Positions 9,290 through 17,600 of a stretch of DNA of 64,000 bases are shown piece after piece. The notes under the pieces are model-generated. The model did not search any database. It was not told the DNA's origin and worked only from the letters and a program-made list of their open reading frames with translations. The stretch lies in the NCBI GenBank assembly GCA_934408725.1, contig CAKRVB010000011.1:1-64000 (forward strand). The letters are read 5' to 3'. The translations under genes and the position numbers were made by a program. Origin of the DNA: an uncultured Marvinbryantia sp. (lineage in GTDB: Bacteria; Bacillota; Clostridia; Lachnospirales; Lachnospiraceae). Within the stretch, counting starts at the first letter, position 1. The number at the start of each line of letters is the position of its first letter.

Positions 9290-10195
9290 TTACTGAGCGT
9301 CTGTCTCTGTTTCCGTTGCCTCTGTTGTCTCTTCAGATGCAGCTTCTGTTGTCTCTTCGGTATCAGCTTCTGTGCTGTCTTCTGTATCCTCAGATGGTTC
9401 ATAAGGAATAACTGCACCATTGTATGTTTCGTTGATGAAATCTTTGATTTCATCAGACTTCAGAGCATCTACCAGTGCTACGATACCTTCATTATTTTCA
9501 TTTCCTTCTTTTACTGCAATGATGTTTACATAGGTCTTCGCAGCTTCAGAATCAGATGCTTCGTATGCAATCGCATCATCTGCTACAGAAAGTCCTGCTT
9601 CTACTGCGTAGTTACCATTGATAACTGCAAATGCTACTTCATTCAATACTCTTGGTACCTGTGCTGCTTCCAGCTCCTGAATCTTGATATCTTTTGTGGT
9701 AGATTCAATATCATTTACGGTAGCTGTCAGGCCCGCACCTTCTTTTAAGGTAAGTACGCCATTGTCCTGAAGAAGAAGCAGTGCTCTTGCTTCGTTTGTC
9801 GTGTCATTTGGCACTGCGATGGTGTCTCCGTCTTCCAGTTCATCCAGGCTCTTCTTGGTTCCCGGATAGATTCCAAATGGTTCGTAGTGGATATCACCTG
9901 CATCTACCAGATGTGTTCCTTTTTCTTCATTGAAGCTTTCCAGATATGGTACATGCTGGAAGTAGTTGGCATCAAAGTCACCACTTTCTACTACCAGATT
10001 TGGCTGAACGTAATCTTCAAACTCAGTCACTTCCAGATCCCATCCTTCGTCTGCCAGAATGCTCTTTGCTGCTTCCAGGATCTCTGCATGTGGTGTCGGT
10101 GATGCTGCAATCTTAATGGTTCCTTCTGCTGCTGCCGGTACGGCCAGTGCCAGGGTTAATGTTGCTGCTGCGATGGATGCAAGTACTCTTTTCAT
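9290..10195 (-). CDS. metQ: MetQ/NlpA-family substrate-binding protein
   Basis: Extracytoplasmic methionine-binding component of the adjacent MetNI importer. 301 residues. The N-terminus is a Sec signal (MKRVLASIAAATLTLALAVPAAAEG) without a lipobox Cys, unlike most Gram-positive MetQ lipoproteins, so how it stays at the cell is unclear. The NLPA domain starts at IKIAASPTPHAEILE and includes ANYFQHVPYLESFN. The last 35 residues are a low-complexity Thr/Glu tail with repeated ETTEA-like units. The AAAGGAG site is well placed. No SAM riboswitch was recognised in the 130-nt leader. Confidence 0.9.
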   Translation of the reverse strand: MKRVLASIAAATLTLALAVPAAAEGTIKIAASPTPHAEILEAAKSILADEGWDLEVTEFEDYVQPNLVVESGDFDANYFQHVPYLESFNEEKGTHLVDAGDIHYEPFGIYPGTKKSLDELEDGDTIAVPNDTTNEARALLLLQDNGVLTLKEGAGLTATVNDIESTTKDIKIQELEAAQVPRVLNEVAFAVINGNYAVEAGLSVADDAIAYEASDSEAAKTYVNIIAVKEGNENNEGIVALVDALKSDEIKDFINETYNGAVIPYEPSEDTEDSTEADTEETTEAASEETTEATETETDAQ

Positions 10196-10326
10196 AATTC
10201 CAATCTCCTTTTTTCTCTCTGAAATATGTTCGTTTTTTCAGGATATCAAGGATTGCTGCGCGCCCTGCACTCCAGTGATATCGTCCTATTTCTTAATAGG
10301 TTTTGTATGGGTTAAATGATATACTC

Positions 10327-11130
10327 TTATTCTTCAAAAGTCAATAAGCCGCAATATAGCAAATCTTTATACTCAGTTATAGATTCAACCTTTAACAGGT
10401 TAAGTTTTTCTGCCAGTTTCTGAGAAGGGAAATTGTCTTTGGACGTCCTTAGATAGATCCTGTCCATCTCCAGTTCTTCCGCTGCGTAATGCAAGATCGC
10501 CTGGCAGGCTTCTGCAGCATAGTCATTTCCCCGATATTCTTTTCCAATCAGATAAGACAATTCTGGTTCGCCTGACAAACCTTCACAGCATTCCGGCAAT
10601 TCCTCGATTCCAGCCCGGCCAAGTACGGTGCCTGTTGCTTTCTCCACAATCGTCCAGAGACCGTACTCAAAAAGTGGATAACGGGTAGTGATATAGGTGC
10701 GAAGCTGTTCTTTCGCTTCACATAGTGGCTGCACATCAGGATTACCGCACTCTTCCCCATAAAACTTCTGGAAATATGCCAGATCTTCCATGACAGATTC
10801 CCGGATGCTGAGACGCTCTGTCTCTGCGATCAGCCATGGCTGATGCATGTGGCGCTGCCAGACCTTTAAAATATAGACTTGATCCGGAAGTACATCTTCA
10901 TCAGACATCTGCCAGATGTATTTCGCTTCATAACTAATAACTCCATTTTGACTCTCCAGATAAATACCAGCTCCGTCCAATTGGTTTATTCTATGCAAAA
11001 TTTCCGGCCGATCGGTGAGATACACTGCCTGAATCCCATACGCTTTCCACTTTTCTTCCAGTTCTTCTTTTGTATTTACAAAAATGCCGGGGATATTCTT
11101 ATCCCCGACATATCTCGTCTGATTTAACAT
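10327..11130 (-). CDS. GNAT family N-acetyltransferase with an extra N-terminal region
   Basis: 267 residues. The C-terminal half (about 100-262) is a GNAT domain of the ribosomal-protein-acetylase (RimJ/L) type: [48 protein letters not shown] (the acetyl-CoA loop and helix) and [19 protein letters not shown]. The first 95 residues are not a domain I recognise. The substrate cannot be predicted. The start codon overlaps the cyclophilin stop by 7 nt (ATGTTAA), so the two genes are translationally coupled. Confidence 0.85.
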   Translation of the reverse strand: MLNQTRYVGDKNIPGIFVNTKEELEEKWKAYGIQAVYLTDRPEILHRINQLDGAGIYLESQNGVISYEAKYIWQMSDEDVLPDQVYILKVWQRHMHQPWLIAETERLSIRESVMEDLAYFQKFYGEECGNPDVQPLCEAKEQLRTYITTRYPLFEYGLWTIVEKATGTVLGRAGIEELPECCEGLSGEPELSYLIGKEYRGNDYAAEACQAILHYAAEELEMDRIYLRTSKDNFPSQKLAEKLNLLKVESITEYKDLLYCGLLTFEE

Positions 11131-11645
11131 TTTTCCGGTTCCGGATAATCCACTCCAAATGTCTCCACTGTCATGGATTTGATCTTCTGCTCATCCAGTG
11201 GTCTGTCGCTATAATCCGTATCTACTTCTGCGATCTTATTTACCACATCCATACCTTCAATCACTTTACCAAATGCTGCATAAGAGCCATCCAGATGCGG
11301 AGCTGCCTTGTGCATGATAAAGAACTGAGATCCCCCTGAGTTTGGATGCATAGCTCTTGCCATAGATAATACCCCCGGTGTATGTGCCAGATCATTTTGG
11401 AATCTGTTGTCTGCAAATTCTCCCTTGATGCAGTATCCTGGACCACCCATACCGGTTCCCTGTGGGCATCCACCCTGGATCATAAATCCATTGATCACAC
11501 GATGGAAGATCAGGCCATCATAAAAGCCCTTCTTTACAAGACTGATAAAATTATTTACAGTATTCGGTGCAATTTCCGGATACAGCTCTGCTTTCATTAC
11601 ATCACCGTTATTCATAGTGATGGTAACAATCGGATTCTGTGCCAT
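11124..11645 (-). CDS. cyclophilin-type peptidyl-prolyl isomerase
   Basis: Cytoplasmic PpiB-like cyclophilin of 173 residues with no signal peptide. It catalyses proline cis/trans isomerisation. Diagnostic blocks are [25 protein letters not shown] (catalytic Arg and substrate pocket), [17 protein letters not shown] and [11 protein letters not shown]. The start is the ATG at 11643-11645, preceded by AAAGGAG; the open frame upstream lacks a ribosome site. Confidence 0.95.
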   Translation of the reverse strand: MAQNPIVTITMNNGDVMKAELYPEIAPNTVNNFISLVKKGFYDGLIFHRVINGFMIQGGCPQGTGMGGPGYCIKGEFADNRFQNDLAHTPGVLSMARAMHPNSGGSQFFIMHKAAPHLDGSYAAFGKVIEGMDVVNKIAEVDTDYSDRPLDEQKIKSMTVETFGVDYPEPEKC

Positions 11646-11801
11646 AATTGTTCTCCTTTTTTTATTTATTCTGGTGTTGATTATAGTGGGTTTTCTGGAA
11701 AATAGCAAGCTAATTCACTACTGCCTGCACATTTCCAGTAACAGTCCAGCTAAAAGGCTGAACTGTTACACAAAAATATTTTCTTTACTAAATGTTATCG
11801 C

Positions 11802-11816
11802 CACCGTCACCAATGG
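11802..11816 (-). repeat. 15-nt repeat, copy next to the Rpn gene 3' end
   Basis: CACCGTCACCAATGG on the plus strand. An identical 15-mer is at 12962-12976. The two copies are direct repeats on either side of the Rpn-family gene. The word resembles the arms of the palindromic element at 58482-58655. Confidence 0.6.
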
Positions 11817-11833
11817 ACTACCGTTTTACAATC

Positions 11834-12778
11834 TTATTTCTCTGCTATCCATTCACGGATAATCCGTTCATCCATCCCCACAATCTGAGCAATCTCTTCC
11901 AAAGGCATTTTTCTTTCCATCAATGCCAGGGTTACTTTGCGTGCATTCTGTAATTTGCCATCCCTAAGTCCAGATTCTCTGCCTTCTTCTCGTCCCTTTT
12001 CTCTGCTTGTTCTCATGGAACTCTGCCAGTCCATCTGGTAGCGTTCTCTGGCCTCACATTGCAGGCGTATTTTTTCATCTTCTGATAATTCACGTAAAGT
12101 GACAACCGCTTTTTTTATGGATTCTGACTGTTCTGCCATCGCAAGAACCTCCTTCCATGTTTTCGCTTTAAATACACAGGCCCAGTGGTACAACGCACTG
12201 TTTCGTTCTTCCTCAGGCACCTGTTCCAGACAAGATAAGTCTAACACGTGAAGTGCGATTTTTCCAGTGAATTCATATCCGGTTCTACGGTTTTTCAATG
12301 CATATTCATTGTAAAATGCAGCATCTTCCGGTATCGGAGATTTCATCATGATTCCGATATGAATGGATGGCTTTGTCTGCGTGTAGTCCAGGCCTTTTTT
12401 CATATCTGTGAACATCCTGCACAGATAGAACACGGAACGGTCTGTCCAGTTCTCTACCGAGCCCATCTGCATTTCCAGATTAATCTGCCTGTTACCATTC
12501 AGCAACACACGAATATCCAAAATACAAGTCTTCTCATCAATGGCATCACCCAGTATGATTGGATTGCAAATCAGGCAGGATAATATCTCCTCTTCCGGTA
12601 TGTACAATAAGGCACTGAGCAGTCCTCTCAATGCATCTTCGGAAGTCTGAAATACGGCTCGAAACATGTAATCATTGATCAGGCCATATTCTACCTCTTC
12701 TTCTCCGTTAATCTCACGCAAAATCTCATTTTCCTGCTTCTGTCGCAATTCTTTGCTTTCTTTTTCTGTCATAAGCAA
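11834..12778 (-). CDS. Rpn family PD-(D/E)XK nuclease / putative transposase
   Basis: 314 residues of the Rpn/YhgA-like group, in which E. coli members are recombination-promoting DNA endonucleases; they were once annotated as transposases. The N-terminal half has NDYMFRAVFQTSEDALRGLLSALL, the acidic CILDIRVLLNGNRQINLEMQM (PD-D/ExK core: Asp, then ExQ) and VFYLCRMFTDMKKGLDY. The C-terminus has a coiled basic segment ending in a short helix-turn-helix-like part (MPLEEIAQIVGMDERIIREWI). A strong AGAAGGAGC site precedes the ATG. Direct repeats at 11802 and 12962 flank it, suggesting movement of the unit. Confidence 0.88.
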   Translation of the reverse strand: MLMTEKESKELRQKQENEILREINGEEEVEYGLINDYMFRAVFQTSEDALRGLLSALLYIPEEEILSCLICNPIILGDAIDEKTCILDIRVLLNGNRQINLEMQMGSVENWTDRSVFYLCRMFTDMKKGLDYTQTKPSIHIGIMMKSPIPEDAAFYNEYALKNRRTGYEFTGKIALHVLDLSCLEQVPEEERNSALYHWACVFKAKTWKEVLAMAEQSESIKKAVVTLRELSEDEKIRLQCEARERYQMDWQSSMRTSREKGREEGRESGLRDGKLQNARKVTLALMERKMPLEEIAQIVGMDERIIREWIAEK

Positions 12779-12907
12779 ATGCTCCTTCTGAAATTATTTT
12801 TACATTTTGTGGAATAAATGCCGAATGGCAAGATCTTAGACATTCCTCGAAACGTACACTAACCTTAACACAGAAGCCTTACTTTTACAAACAGAATCGC
12901 TCGACAA

Positions 12908-12913
12908 ATTATA
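12908..12913 (-). promoter_or_regulatory. -10 box upstream of the Rpn gene
   Basis: TATAAT on the minus strand, about 130 nt upstream of the Rpn start. The -35 is not clear. Confidence 0.35.
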
Positions 12914-12950
12914 CCCCCTTTTTCCCTCCGTTGCAGACGGAACAATAGAA

Positions 12951-12980
12951 AAGCCGGAAAACACCGTCACCAATGGCTTT
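12951..12980 (-). repeat. dispersed palindrome-arm repeat between exonuclease III and the Rpn gene
   Basis: On the minus strand AAAAGCC and GGCTTTT pair around a loop containing CCATTGGTGACGGTGTTTT. This matches the arm of the 58482-58655 element (CCATTGGGGACGGAGTTTT) at 17 of 19 positions. The short hairpin followed by TTTTC could also end transcription of the exonuclease gene. Confidence 0.6.
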
Positions 12981-13739
12981 TTACACCTCTATATCCAGTT
13001 CCACCGGACAGTGATCGGATCCGAACACTTCTGTATGAATGGATGCTCCCTTCAGTTTCTCTTTCAGGCTTTCAGATACGCAGAAATAGTCAATACGCCA
13101 TCCGGCATTCTTTTCTCTGGCTTTGAAGCGATAGGACCACCAGGAATAGATGCCTTCCTGATCCGGATAGAAATAGCGATAGGTATCAATGAATCCGGCG
13201 TTGATCACATTGGTGAACTTTTCCCGTTCTTCATCGGTAAAGCCTGCATTTTTCCGATTGGTTTTTGGATTTTTCAGATCGATTTCTTTGTGAGCCACAT
13301 TCAGATCTCCGCAAAAAATAACTGGTTTGGTCTTTTCCAGATTCTTCAGATGGCCCAGAAAATCATCTTCCCATTTCATACGATACGGAAGTCTGGCCAG
13401 TTCATTCTGAGAGTTTGGTGTATAGACTGTCACCATATAAAAATTATCAAATTCCAGCGTGATGACGCGTCCCTCATGATCGTGTTCTTCGATGCCGATT
13501 CCATAAGCTACGGATAATGGCTCTTCCTTTGTAAATATAGCCGTTCCAGAGTACCCCTTCTTTTCTGCATAATTCCAGTAGGCATGATATCCTTCCGGTG
13601 CAAAATCAATCTGTCCTTCCTGTAATTTGCTCTCCTGGATGCAGAAAATATCCGCATTCACTTCTTTAAAATATTCGGTAAAGCCCTTCTGCACACAGGC
13701 ACGCAGTCCATTCACATTCCATGATATTAATTTCTTCAT
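12981..13739 (-). CDS. exodeoxyribonuclease III family AP endonuclease
   Basis: Acts in base-excision repair, cleaving DNA 5' of abasic sites and removing 3' blocking groups. 252 residues. It has the start [15 protein letters not shown], the metal ligand motif [24 protein letters not shown] and the ends WRIDYFCVS and SDHCPVEL with the catalytic Asp-His. The start at 13739 is preceded by GAGG; an upstream in-frame ATG at 13757 is not. The length and motifs fit the ExoA/XthA group. Confidence 0.95.
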   Translation of the reverse strand: MKKLISWNVNGLRACVQKGFTEYFKEVNADIFCIQESKLQEGQIDFAPEGYHAYWNYAEKKGYSGTAIFTKEEPLSVAYGIGIEEHDHEGRVITLEFDNFYMVTVYTPNSQNELARLPYRMKWEDDFLGHLKNLEKTKPVIFCGDLNVAHKEIDLKNPKTNRKNAGFTDEEREKFTNVINAGFIDTYRYFYPDQEGIYSWWSYRFKAREKNAGWRIDYFCVSESLKEKLKGASIHTEVFGSDHCPVELDIEV

Positions 13740-13800
13740 TTTGTTTTCCTCGCACATTTTAATTTATTTATTATACCATACTCTGTCCACTCATAAAAGG

Positions 13801-13839
13801 AAGAAAAAAGAACCGGGCTCCCCTCCCGATTCTTTTCTT
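13801..13839. terminator. bidirectional terminator downstream of the DUF2325 gene
   Basis: GAATCGGG and CCCGGTTC pair (one wobble) around a 7-nt loop at 13810-13832. Poly-T follows on the minus strand (13801-13809) and a T-rich run on the plus strand. Confidence 0.75.
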
Positions 13840-13892
13840 TATACTCATATAATTTCATAATTTAAGAAAGGTACAAACCTTTACTCCAGCGC

Positions 13893-14186
13893 TTACATTG
13901 CTGCATTGGCTGCATATTCTTCCAACCCCTGCTGCAGAGCTGCGGAGCTGCTGCTGTGGATATGGAGAATTGGAATCTCCATTCTCTTTGCTTCCTGTGT
14001 TGCGCTGTTGACCATCTTATGAGATACCGTATTGGTGAACAGCACCATCAGATCTGGACATCCCAGTTTCTTACGGATGGCTCCTTTTTCCTTTGTAAAT
14101 ACCTTTGCCTTATATCCGTTTTTCTTACAGATCTCACGATAACGACATTCCATACATTCATTTCCACCAATAATTACGATACTCAT
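13893..14186 (-). CDS. DUF2325 domain protein
   Basis: 97 residues covering just the DUF2325 fold: MSIVIIGGNECMECRYREICKKNGYKAKVFTKEKG, then LMVLFTNTVSHKMVNSATQEAKR, and a C-terminal SSSSAALQQGLEEY. The Cys pair in ECMECRYREIC resembles a metal or redox site. The biochemical role of this family is not known to me. The GAAAGGAGC site is close to the ATG. Upstream is a long leader holding two TTAG-N6-CTAA dyads and a terminator-like hairpin, described separately, which suggests metal-responsive control. Confidence 0.85.
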   Translation of the reverse strand: MSIVIIGGNECMECRYREICKKNGYKAKVFTKEKGAIRKKLGCPDLMVLFTNTVSHKMVNSATQEAKRMEIPILHIHSSSSAALQQGLEEYAANAAM

Positions 14187-14201
14187 ATACGCGCTCCTTT
14201 C

Positions 14202-14219
14202 AGTTAGTTCATGCTAACT
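14202..14219. promoter_or_regulatory. TTAG-N6-CTAA dyad next to the DUF2325 gene
   Basis: AGTTAGTTCATGCTAACT, a 6-bp inverted repeat with a 6-nt spacer. It resembles DtxR/IdeR-type iron boxes, whose half-sites are TTAG and CTAA. It lies between the leader terminator and the gene, just upstream of the ribosome site. Confidence 0.45.
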
Positions 14220-14231
14220 ATTCGTTTTTAA

Positions 14232-14283
14232 AAAACCTTCCCACAACAGCGTTCTTATCCTCGTGGTGGAGAAGGTTTTGTTT
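14232..14283. terminator. leader/intergenic terminator hairpin
   Basis: AACCTTC pairs with GAAGGTT, with further CCAC/GTGG pairing inside. TTTTTT follows on the minus strand and a long T run on the plus strand. It lies between a consensus minus-strand promoter (14321-14349) and the DUF2325 gene, so it can act as an attenuator as well as ending aroD transcription. Confidence 0.7.
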
Positions 14284-14288
14284 TTTTA

Positions 14289-14302
14289 TTAGTGTTATCT
14301 AA
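14289..14302. promoter_or_regulatory. second TTAG-N6-CTAA dyad
   Basis: TTAGTGTTATCTAA, with the same half-sites and spacing as the dyad at 14202-14219. It lies about 20 nt downstream of the -10 box at 14321-14326, a position suited to repression. Confidence 0.45.
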
Positions 14303-14320
14303 CTTTTATTAGTTGTTGTC

Positions 14321-14349
14321 ATTTTAACGTATATGAACTTCGTTGTCAA
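14321..14349 (-). promoter_or_regulatory. sigma-A type promoter upstream of the DUF2325 leader
   Basis: On the minus strand TTGACA (14344-14349), a 17-nt spacer and TAAAAT (14321-14326). A transcript from here would carry about 125 nt of leader before the DUF2325 start codon. Confidence 0.75.
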
Positions 14350-14368
14350 TATAAAATTTGATTTTGTT

Positions 14369-15130
14369 TTACGATGTATGCAGCATCTCCAATATCTTTC
14401 GCAGTTCTTCCACTGGAATCTGTCCCGGTGCAGAAGCCTGTCCTACGGTTCCAAAGGTAAGTGCCGAGCCAAACAGCTCACCGGCCATTCTGCTTAAGAC
14501 TCCCATTTTCCCCATGGACATAGTGATCACTGGAGTATGTGGATGCTGTTCTTTCATCTCTGCGGTGGCTTCTAAAAGCATGCGTACATCTTTCTCACTC
14601 TGCGGCATAACTGCCATCTTAGCCACATCCATTCCCAGCTGCTGCATCTGACAAAGTCTGGAAACAATCTCCTGCTTTTTTGGGGTTTTCTGAAAATCAT
14701 GATTGGAGCCAATTACGGTAATCTGATGGGCTTTTGCGTCTGCAATTAATTCCTTTACTGTCTTCTCCGGCAAAAAGAATTCCACATCTATCGCATCAGC
14801 CAGTCCACTCCTGATCGCTCTTTCATTAATCGTCTGATAGGTACCTACTGCGACCTCTTTTTCCCCACCTTCTGCTTTTGTGCGAAAAGTGCAAAGCAGT
14901 GGCAAACCATCCAGCAGTTCACTTACTCTCTTCAGGGCTTCACTCTGGATCTGTTCCTCTTCAATTCCATCCAGAAAATCCATACGCCACTCAGCCATAT
15001 CCGGCCGTGCTTTTTTCACATCTTCCGCCTGTCTGCAAATCTCTTCTATACTTCTTCCTACAATCGGGGCGCAGATCTTCGGCATACCCTCTCCTAATAC
15101 GCAGGTTCCTATCTTTACTGTTGTACTCAT
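14369..15130 (-). CDS. aroD: type I 3-dehydroquinate dehydratase
   Basis: Third step of the shikimate pathway, 3-dehydroquinate to 3-dehydroshikimate by a Schiff-base mechanism. 253 residues, normal for type I. Recognisable blocks are ICAPIVGRSIEEI, AEWRMDFLDG, LLCTFRTKAEGG, VIGSNHDFQKTP (catalytic His region), VAKMAVMPQSEKDV (Schiff-base Lys) and MSMGKMGVLSRMAGELFGSALTFG. An AGGAGAG site precedes the ATG. It diverges from aroE, 141 nt away, so the two probably share a regulatory region. Confidence 0.95.
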   Translation of the reverse strand: MSTTVKIGTCVLGEGMPKICAPIVGRSIEEICRQAEDVKKARPDMAEWRMDFLDGIEEEQIQSEALKRVSELLDGLPLLCTFRTKAEGGEKEVAVGTYQTINERAIRSGLADAIDVEFFLPEKTVKELIADAKAHQITVIGSNHDFQKTPKKQEIVSRLCQMQQLGMDVAKMAVMPQSEKDVRMLLEATAEMKEQHPHTPVITMSMGKMGVLSRMAGELFGSALTFGTVGQASAPGQIPVEELRKILEMLHTS

Positions 15131-15271
15131 ATGCTCTCTCCTGTTATGTTCAAAGTTTCATGACTTTGAATAGTCTCATTCTACCATATCTGCTTTTTGA
15201 TTTCTATAGACACTTTTCCAGTCGCATGATAGACTAAAAGACAATGAATTTGTATTAAGGAGGATTGTTCC

Positions 15272-16132
15272 ATGTCTATTACAGGTAAAACACAGCTGAT
15301 CTGCCTGATCGGCAGTCCGGTTTCTCACAGTATCTCTCCTGCCATGCACAATGAAGCTTTTCAGGAGCTGAATCTGGACTATGCGTATTTATGTTTTGAT
15401 ATTAAAGAATCTGAAATGGATGACGCAGTAAAGGCTCTCCGTCTGCTGAATGTCCGTGGCTTCAACTGCACTATGCCGGCCAAGGTACCAATGTGTGCAC
15501 TTTCTGATGAACTCTCTCCGGCTGCTTCCATGATTGGTGCAGTCAACACGGTGGTCAACGATCACGGTCGTCTGATTGGCCACAATACCGACGGCATCGG
15601 CTATATGCAGGCTGTACGGGAAGCCGGACACGATATTATCGGTAAAAAAATGACCCTGCTTGGTGCCGGTGGCGCTGCTACTGCTATTGCGGTTCAGGCT
15701 GCTCTGGATGGAGTAAAAGAGATCGCCATCTTCAACCGTCATGGCCGTTCCTGGGAACGGGGACAGAAGCTGGTAGATACCATCAATGCTGAGACACATT
15801 GCCGGGCTTCTCTGTACGATCTGGCAGATGCCACCGAGATGAGGCATCAGTTATCTGACAGCGCCATTCTGACCAATGGTACTTCCGTTGGCATGGCTCC
15901 ACATACAGAGAACTGCCCACTGGCCGATCTGAGCGGACTTCACGAAGGTCTGATCGTATCAGATGTGATCTATAATCCACGGGAGACTCTCCTTATGAAA
16001 GAAGCCGCAGCAAGAGGATGCAGTACTTTCAATGGATTGTATATGCTGCTGTACCAGGGTGCAGAAGCCTTTCGCCTCTGGACCGGACAGGGTATGCCGG
16101 TAGCGCATATCAAAGAAAAGTTCTTTTCTTAG
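15272..16132 (+). CDS. aroE: shikimate dehydrogenase
   Basis: NADPH-dependent reduction of 3-dehydroshikimate to shikimate. 286 residues. The substrate pocket IGSPVSHSISPAMHNEAF is followed by FNCTMPAKV (the catalytic Lys; Met replaces the usual Val in NVTxPxK), the GAVNTVV block, NTDGIGYMQAV, the nucleotide loop LGAGGAATAIAVQA and the C-terminal QGAEAFRLWTG. An AAGGAGG site lies 8 nt upstream. A -10 TAGACT with TAGACA 17 nt earlier (about 15206-15234) is a plausible promoter. Confidence 0.95.
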   Translation: MSITGKTQLICLIGSPVSHSISPAMHNEAFQELNLDYAYLCFDIKESEMDDAVKALRLLNVRGFNCTMPAKVPMCALSDELSPAASMIGAVNTVVNDHGRLIGHNTDGIGYMQAVREAGHDIIGKKMTLLGAGGAATAIAVQAALDGVKEIAIFNRHGRSWERGQKLVDTINAETHCRASLYDLADATEMRHQLSDSAILTNGTSVGMAPHTENCPLADLSGLHEGLIVSDVIYNPRETLLMKEAAARGCSTFNGLYMLLYQGAEAFRLWTGQGMPVAHIKEKFFS

Positions 16133-16138
16133 ACAGCC

Positions 16139-16176
16139 AAAAAGTGGAATACCCCTTATCGGATATTCCACTTTTT
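16139..16176. terminator. bidirectional terminator between aroE and aroK
   Basis: AAAAAGTGGAATACC pairs with GGATATTCCACTTTTT around a 7-nt loop. T runs on both strands serve the convergent genes. Confidence 0.85.
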
Positions 16177-16211
16177 CCTGTCGCTTTTATAATCGTATCG
16201 TTCACTGCCTC

Positions 16212-16745
16212 TTATGACTTCTCTGATTCTCTAAGTTTCTTTACCATTTCATCACAGATCTGCTGCTTATTTCTGTTATCCGTTGCAACCTGTATATCGG
16301 CTGCCGCCTCGTATTTTGCTCTTCGTTTTTCCATCAGTTCAGAAATATACGCTTCATTTTTTCTGCCTTCCAGAAGAGGGCGGTCGTGATTGTTCCGTAC
16401 CCTTTTCAGAATCGTCTCAGGCGTGGCAGTCAAAAGTACTACTTTTCCGTTTTTCTTCATCTCAGCCACATTTCGTTCTTTCATGGGAACACCGCCGCCA
16501 CAGGATATGATCAGATTCTTTCTGGACTGCAGCTCAATCAGAAGATCTGTCTCCAGCTCCCGGAAATATTCTTCTCCGTAGGTTTCAAAGATTTTCGATA
16601 TGGTCATTCCCTGACGCTGTGCGATAATCTGATCCATCTCGATCACTTCCATACCAAACTTCTGCTTCATATATTCTGATATGGTAGATTTTCCGGTACC
16701 CATAAATCCGATCAGAACAATATTATAGTCAAATGACTGATTCAT
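16212..16745 (-). CDS. aroK: shikimate kinase
   Basis: Phosphorylates shikimate to shikimate 3-phosphate. 177 residues. Walker A is GFMGTGKSTISEYM; the shikimate-binding residues appear as MDQIIAQRQGMTISKIFETYGEEYFRELE; SCGGGVPMKERN is the second substrate block, and RPLLEGR the lid region. The ATG at 16745 is used because AGGAG lies upstream and the earlier ATG at 16784 overlaps the neighbouring gene without a ribosome site. aroD, aroE and aroK sit together but in mixed orientation. Confidence 0.94.
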   Translation of the reverse strand: MNQSFDYNIVLIGFMGTGKSTISEYMKQKFGMEVIEMDQIIAQRQGMTISKIFETYGEEYFRELETDLLIELQSRKNLIISCGGGVPMKERNVAEMKKNGKVVLLTATPETILKRVRNNHDRPLLEGRKNEAYISELMEKRRAKYEAAADIQVATDNRNKQQICDEMVKKLRESEKS

Positions 16746-16765
16746 TCTCTTGTTTTCTCCTGCTC

Positions 16766-17458
16766 TTATTTTTTCTTCAGGCATACATTGGAAATATAGC
16801 CTTTATAGGTTCTGCCATTCGATGCCTTGTAAGTACAGTAATACCATTTTCCATTGGTCATCTTCGTCACCTTTACCGTACGTCCCTTTGGCACTACCAG
16901 AATATTCGTAGATGTCATAGACGGCTTACGATGCATATAAACATCATCGGTTGTGATATAATTTCCCTTCTTTGCCCCATCTTTTCTCAGATAGTTCTGA
17001 TGGGTATATCCTCTGTAGATATTTCCGTTCGAAGCATAATATACTGTCCGGTACCAGTCTCCTGTATAGGTGTCCGTTATAATTACTTTTGCTCCTTTTG
17101 GAATGGTAGTCGCTTTTCCTGTATTCGTGCTGGTTCCTCTGCGAAGGTTCAAACTTGCTGATGTCTTATAGATATCGGCAGATTTCAGATAGCTTTTGGA
17201 TATATAGCCACGATACTTTTGCTGATAGTAGTTCTGATATTCTACTTTGTACCAATACTTTGTGCTGCCAGTCACTTTCACTGCTTCTTTTTCCGGAAGC
17301 AGCAATACTCTCCGATAATTCGTTCCAGGACCGCTTCTGACATTGACCGTCGTCGTTGTCACATAATATTTTGCTGCTGCCATACCCGTGACAGGAACTG
17401 CAATGACAAAGCTAATCAATAGTGCCAGTATGAGCAGCGCTCTCTTCCATTTCTTCAT
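16766..17458 (-). CDS. secreted protein with three bacterial SH3 repeats
   Basis: 230 residues. A cleavable signal peptide (residues 1-28, ending GMAAA) is followed by three SH3_3-type repeats starting near YYVTTTTVNVRSGPGTNYRRV, YKTSASLNLRRGTSTNTGK and YITTDDVYMHRKPSMTSTN. Each has the VR/LRxGPxTxxxxV-like core and a WYxVxYxxxG strand. Such repeats usually bind peptidoglycan. No catalytic domain is attached, so an adaptor or wall-targeting role is an inference. The product is basic and Tyr-rich. It precedes aroK by 20 nt. Confidence 0.85.
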   Translation of the reverse strand: MKKWKRALLILALLISFVIAVPVTGMAAAKYYVTTTTVNVRSGPGTNYRRVLLLPEKEAVKVTGSTKYWYKVEYQNYYQQKYRGYISKSYLKSADIYKTSASLNLRRGTSTNTGKATTIPKGAKVIITDTYTGDWYRTVYYASNGNIYRGYTHQNYLRKDGAKKGNYITTDDVYMHRKPSMTSTNILVVPKGRTVKVTKMTNGKWYYCTYKASNGRTYKGYISNVCLKKK

Positions 17459-17498
17459 GATATCATCCTCCCGTTATGCCAGCCTTGGTAATACTTTC

Positions 17499-17527
17499 AT
17501 TATATGATACCAACTATCAAAGATCAA
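17499..17527 (-). promoter_or_regulatory. promoter for the SH3 protein gene
   Basis: Minus strand TTGATC (17522-17527), 17-nt spacer, TATAAT (17499-17504), about 40 nt before the start codon. Confidence 0.7.
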
Positions 17528-17600
17528 CACCAATTCCAGAAAACGGAACTGTTACTTCCACTCTGCCTGCGGTATTCCTTCTCTGCTGTTTTTCGCAGTC

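Noticed and set aside
10196..10326. SAM riboswitch (S-box) upstream of metQ
   Set aside because: Expected for metNIQ in Firmicutes but I could not find the conserved S-box core. Only small hairpins are visible, so it is not called.
11740..11770. Third copy of the CTGTTCAG palindrome
   Set aside because: CTGAACTGTTACA resembles one arm, but the second arm (GGACTGTTA) and the flanks do not match well enough to join it to the family at 53871 and 54778.
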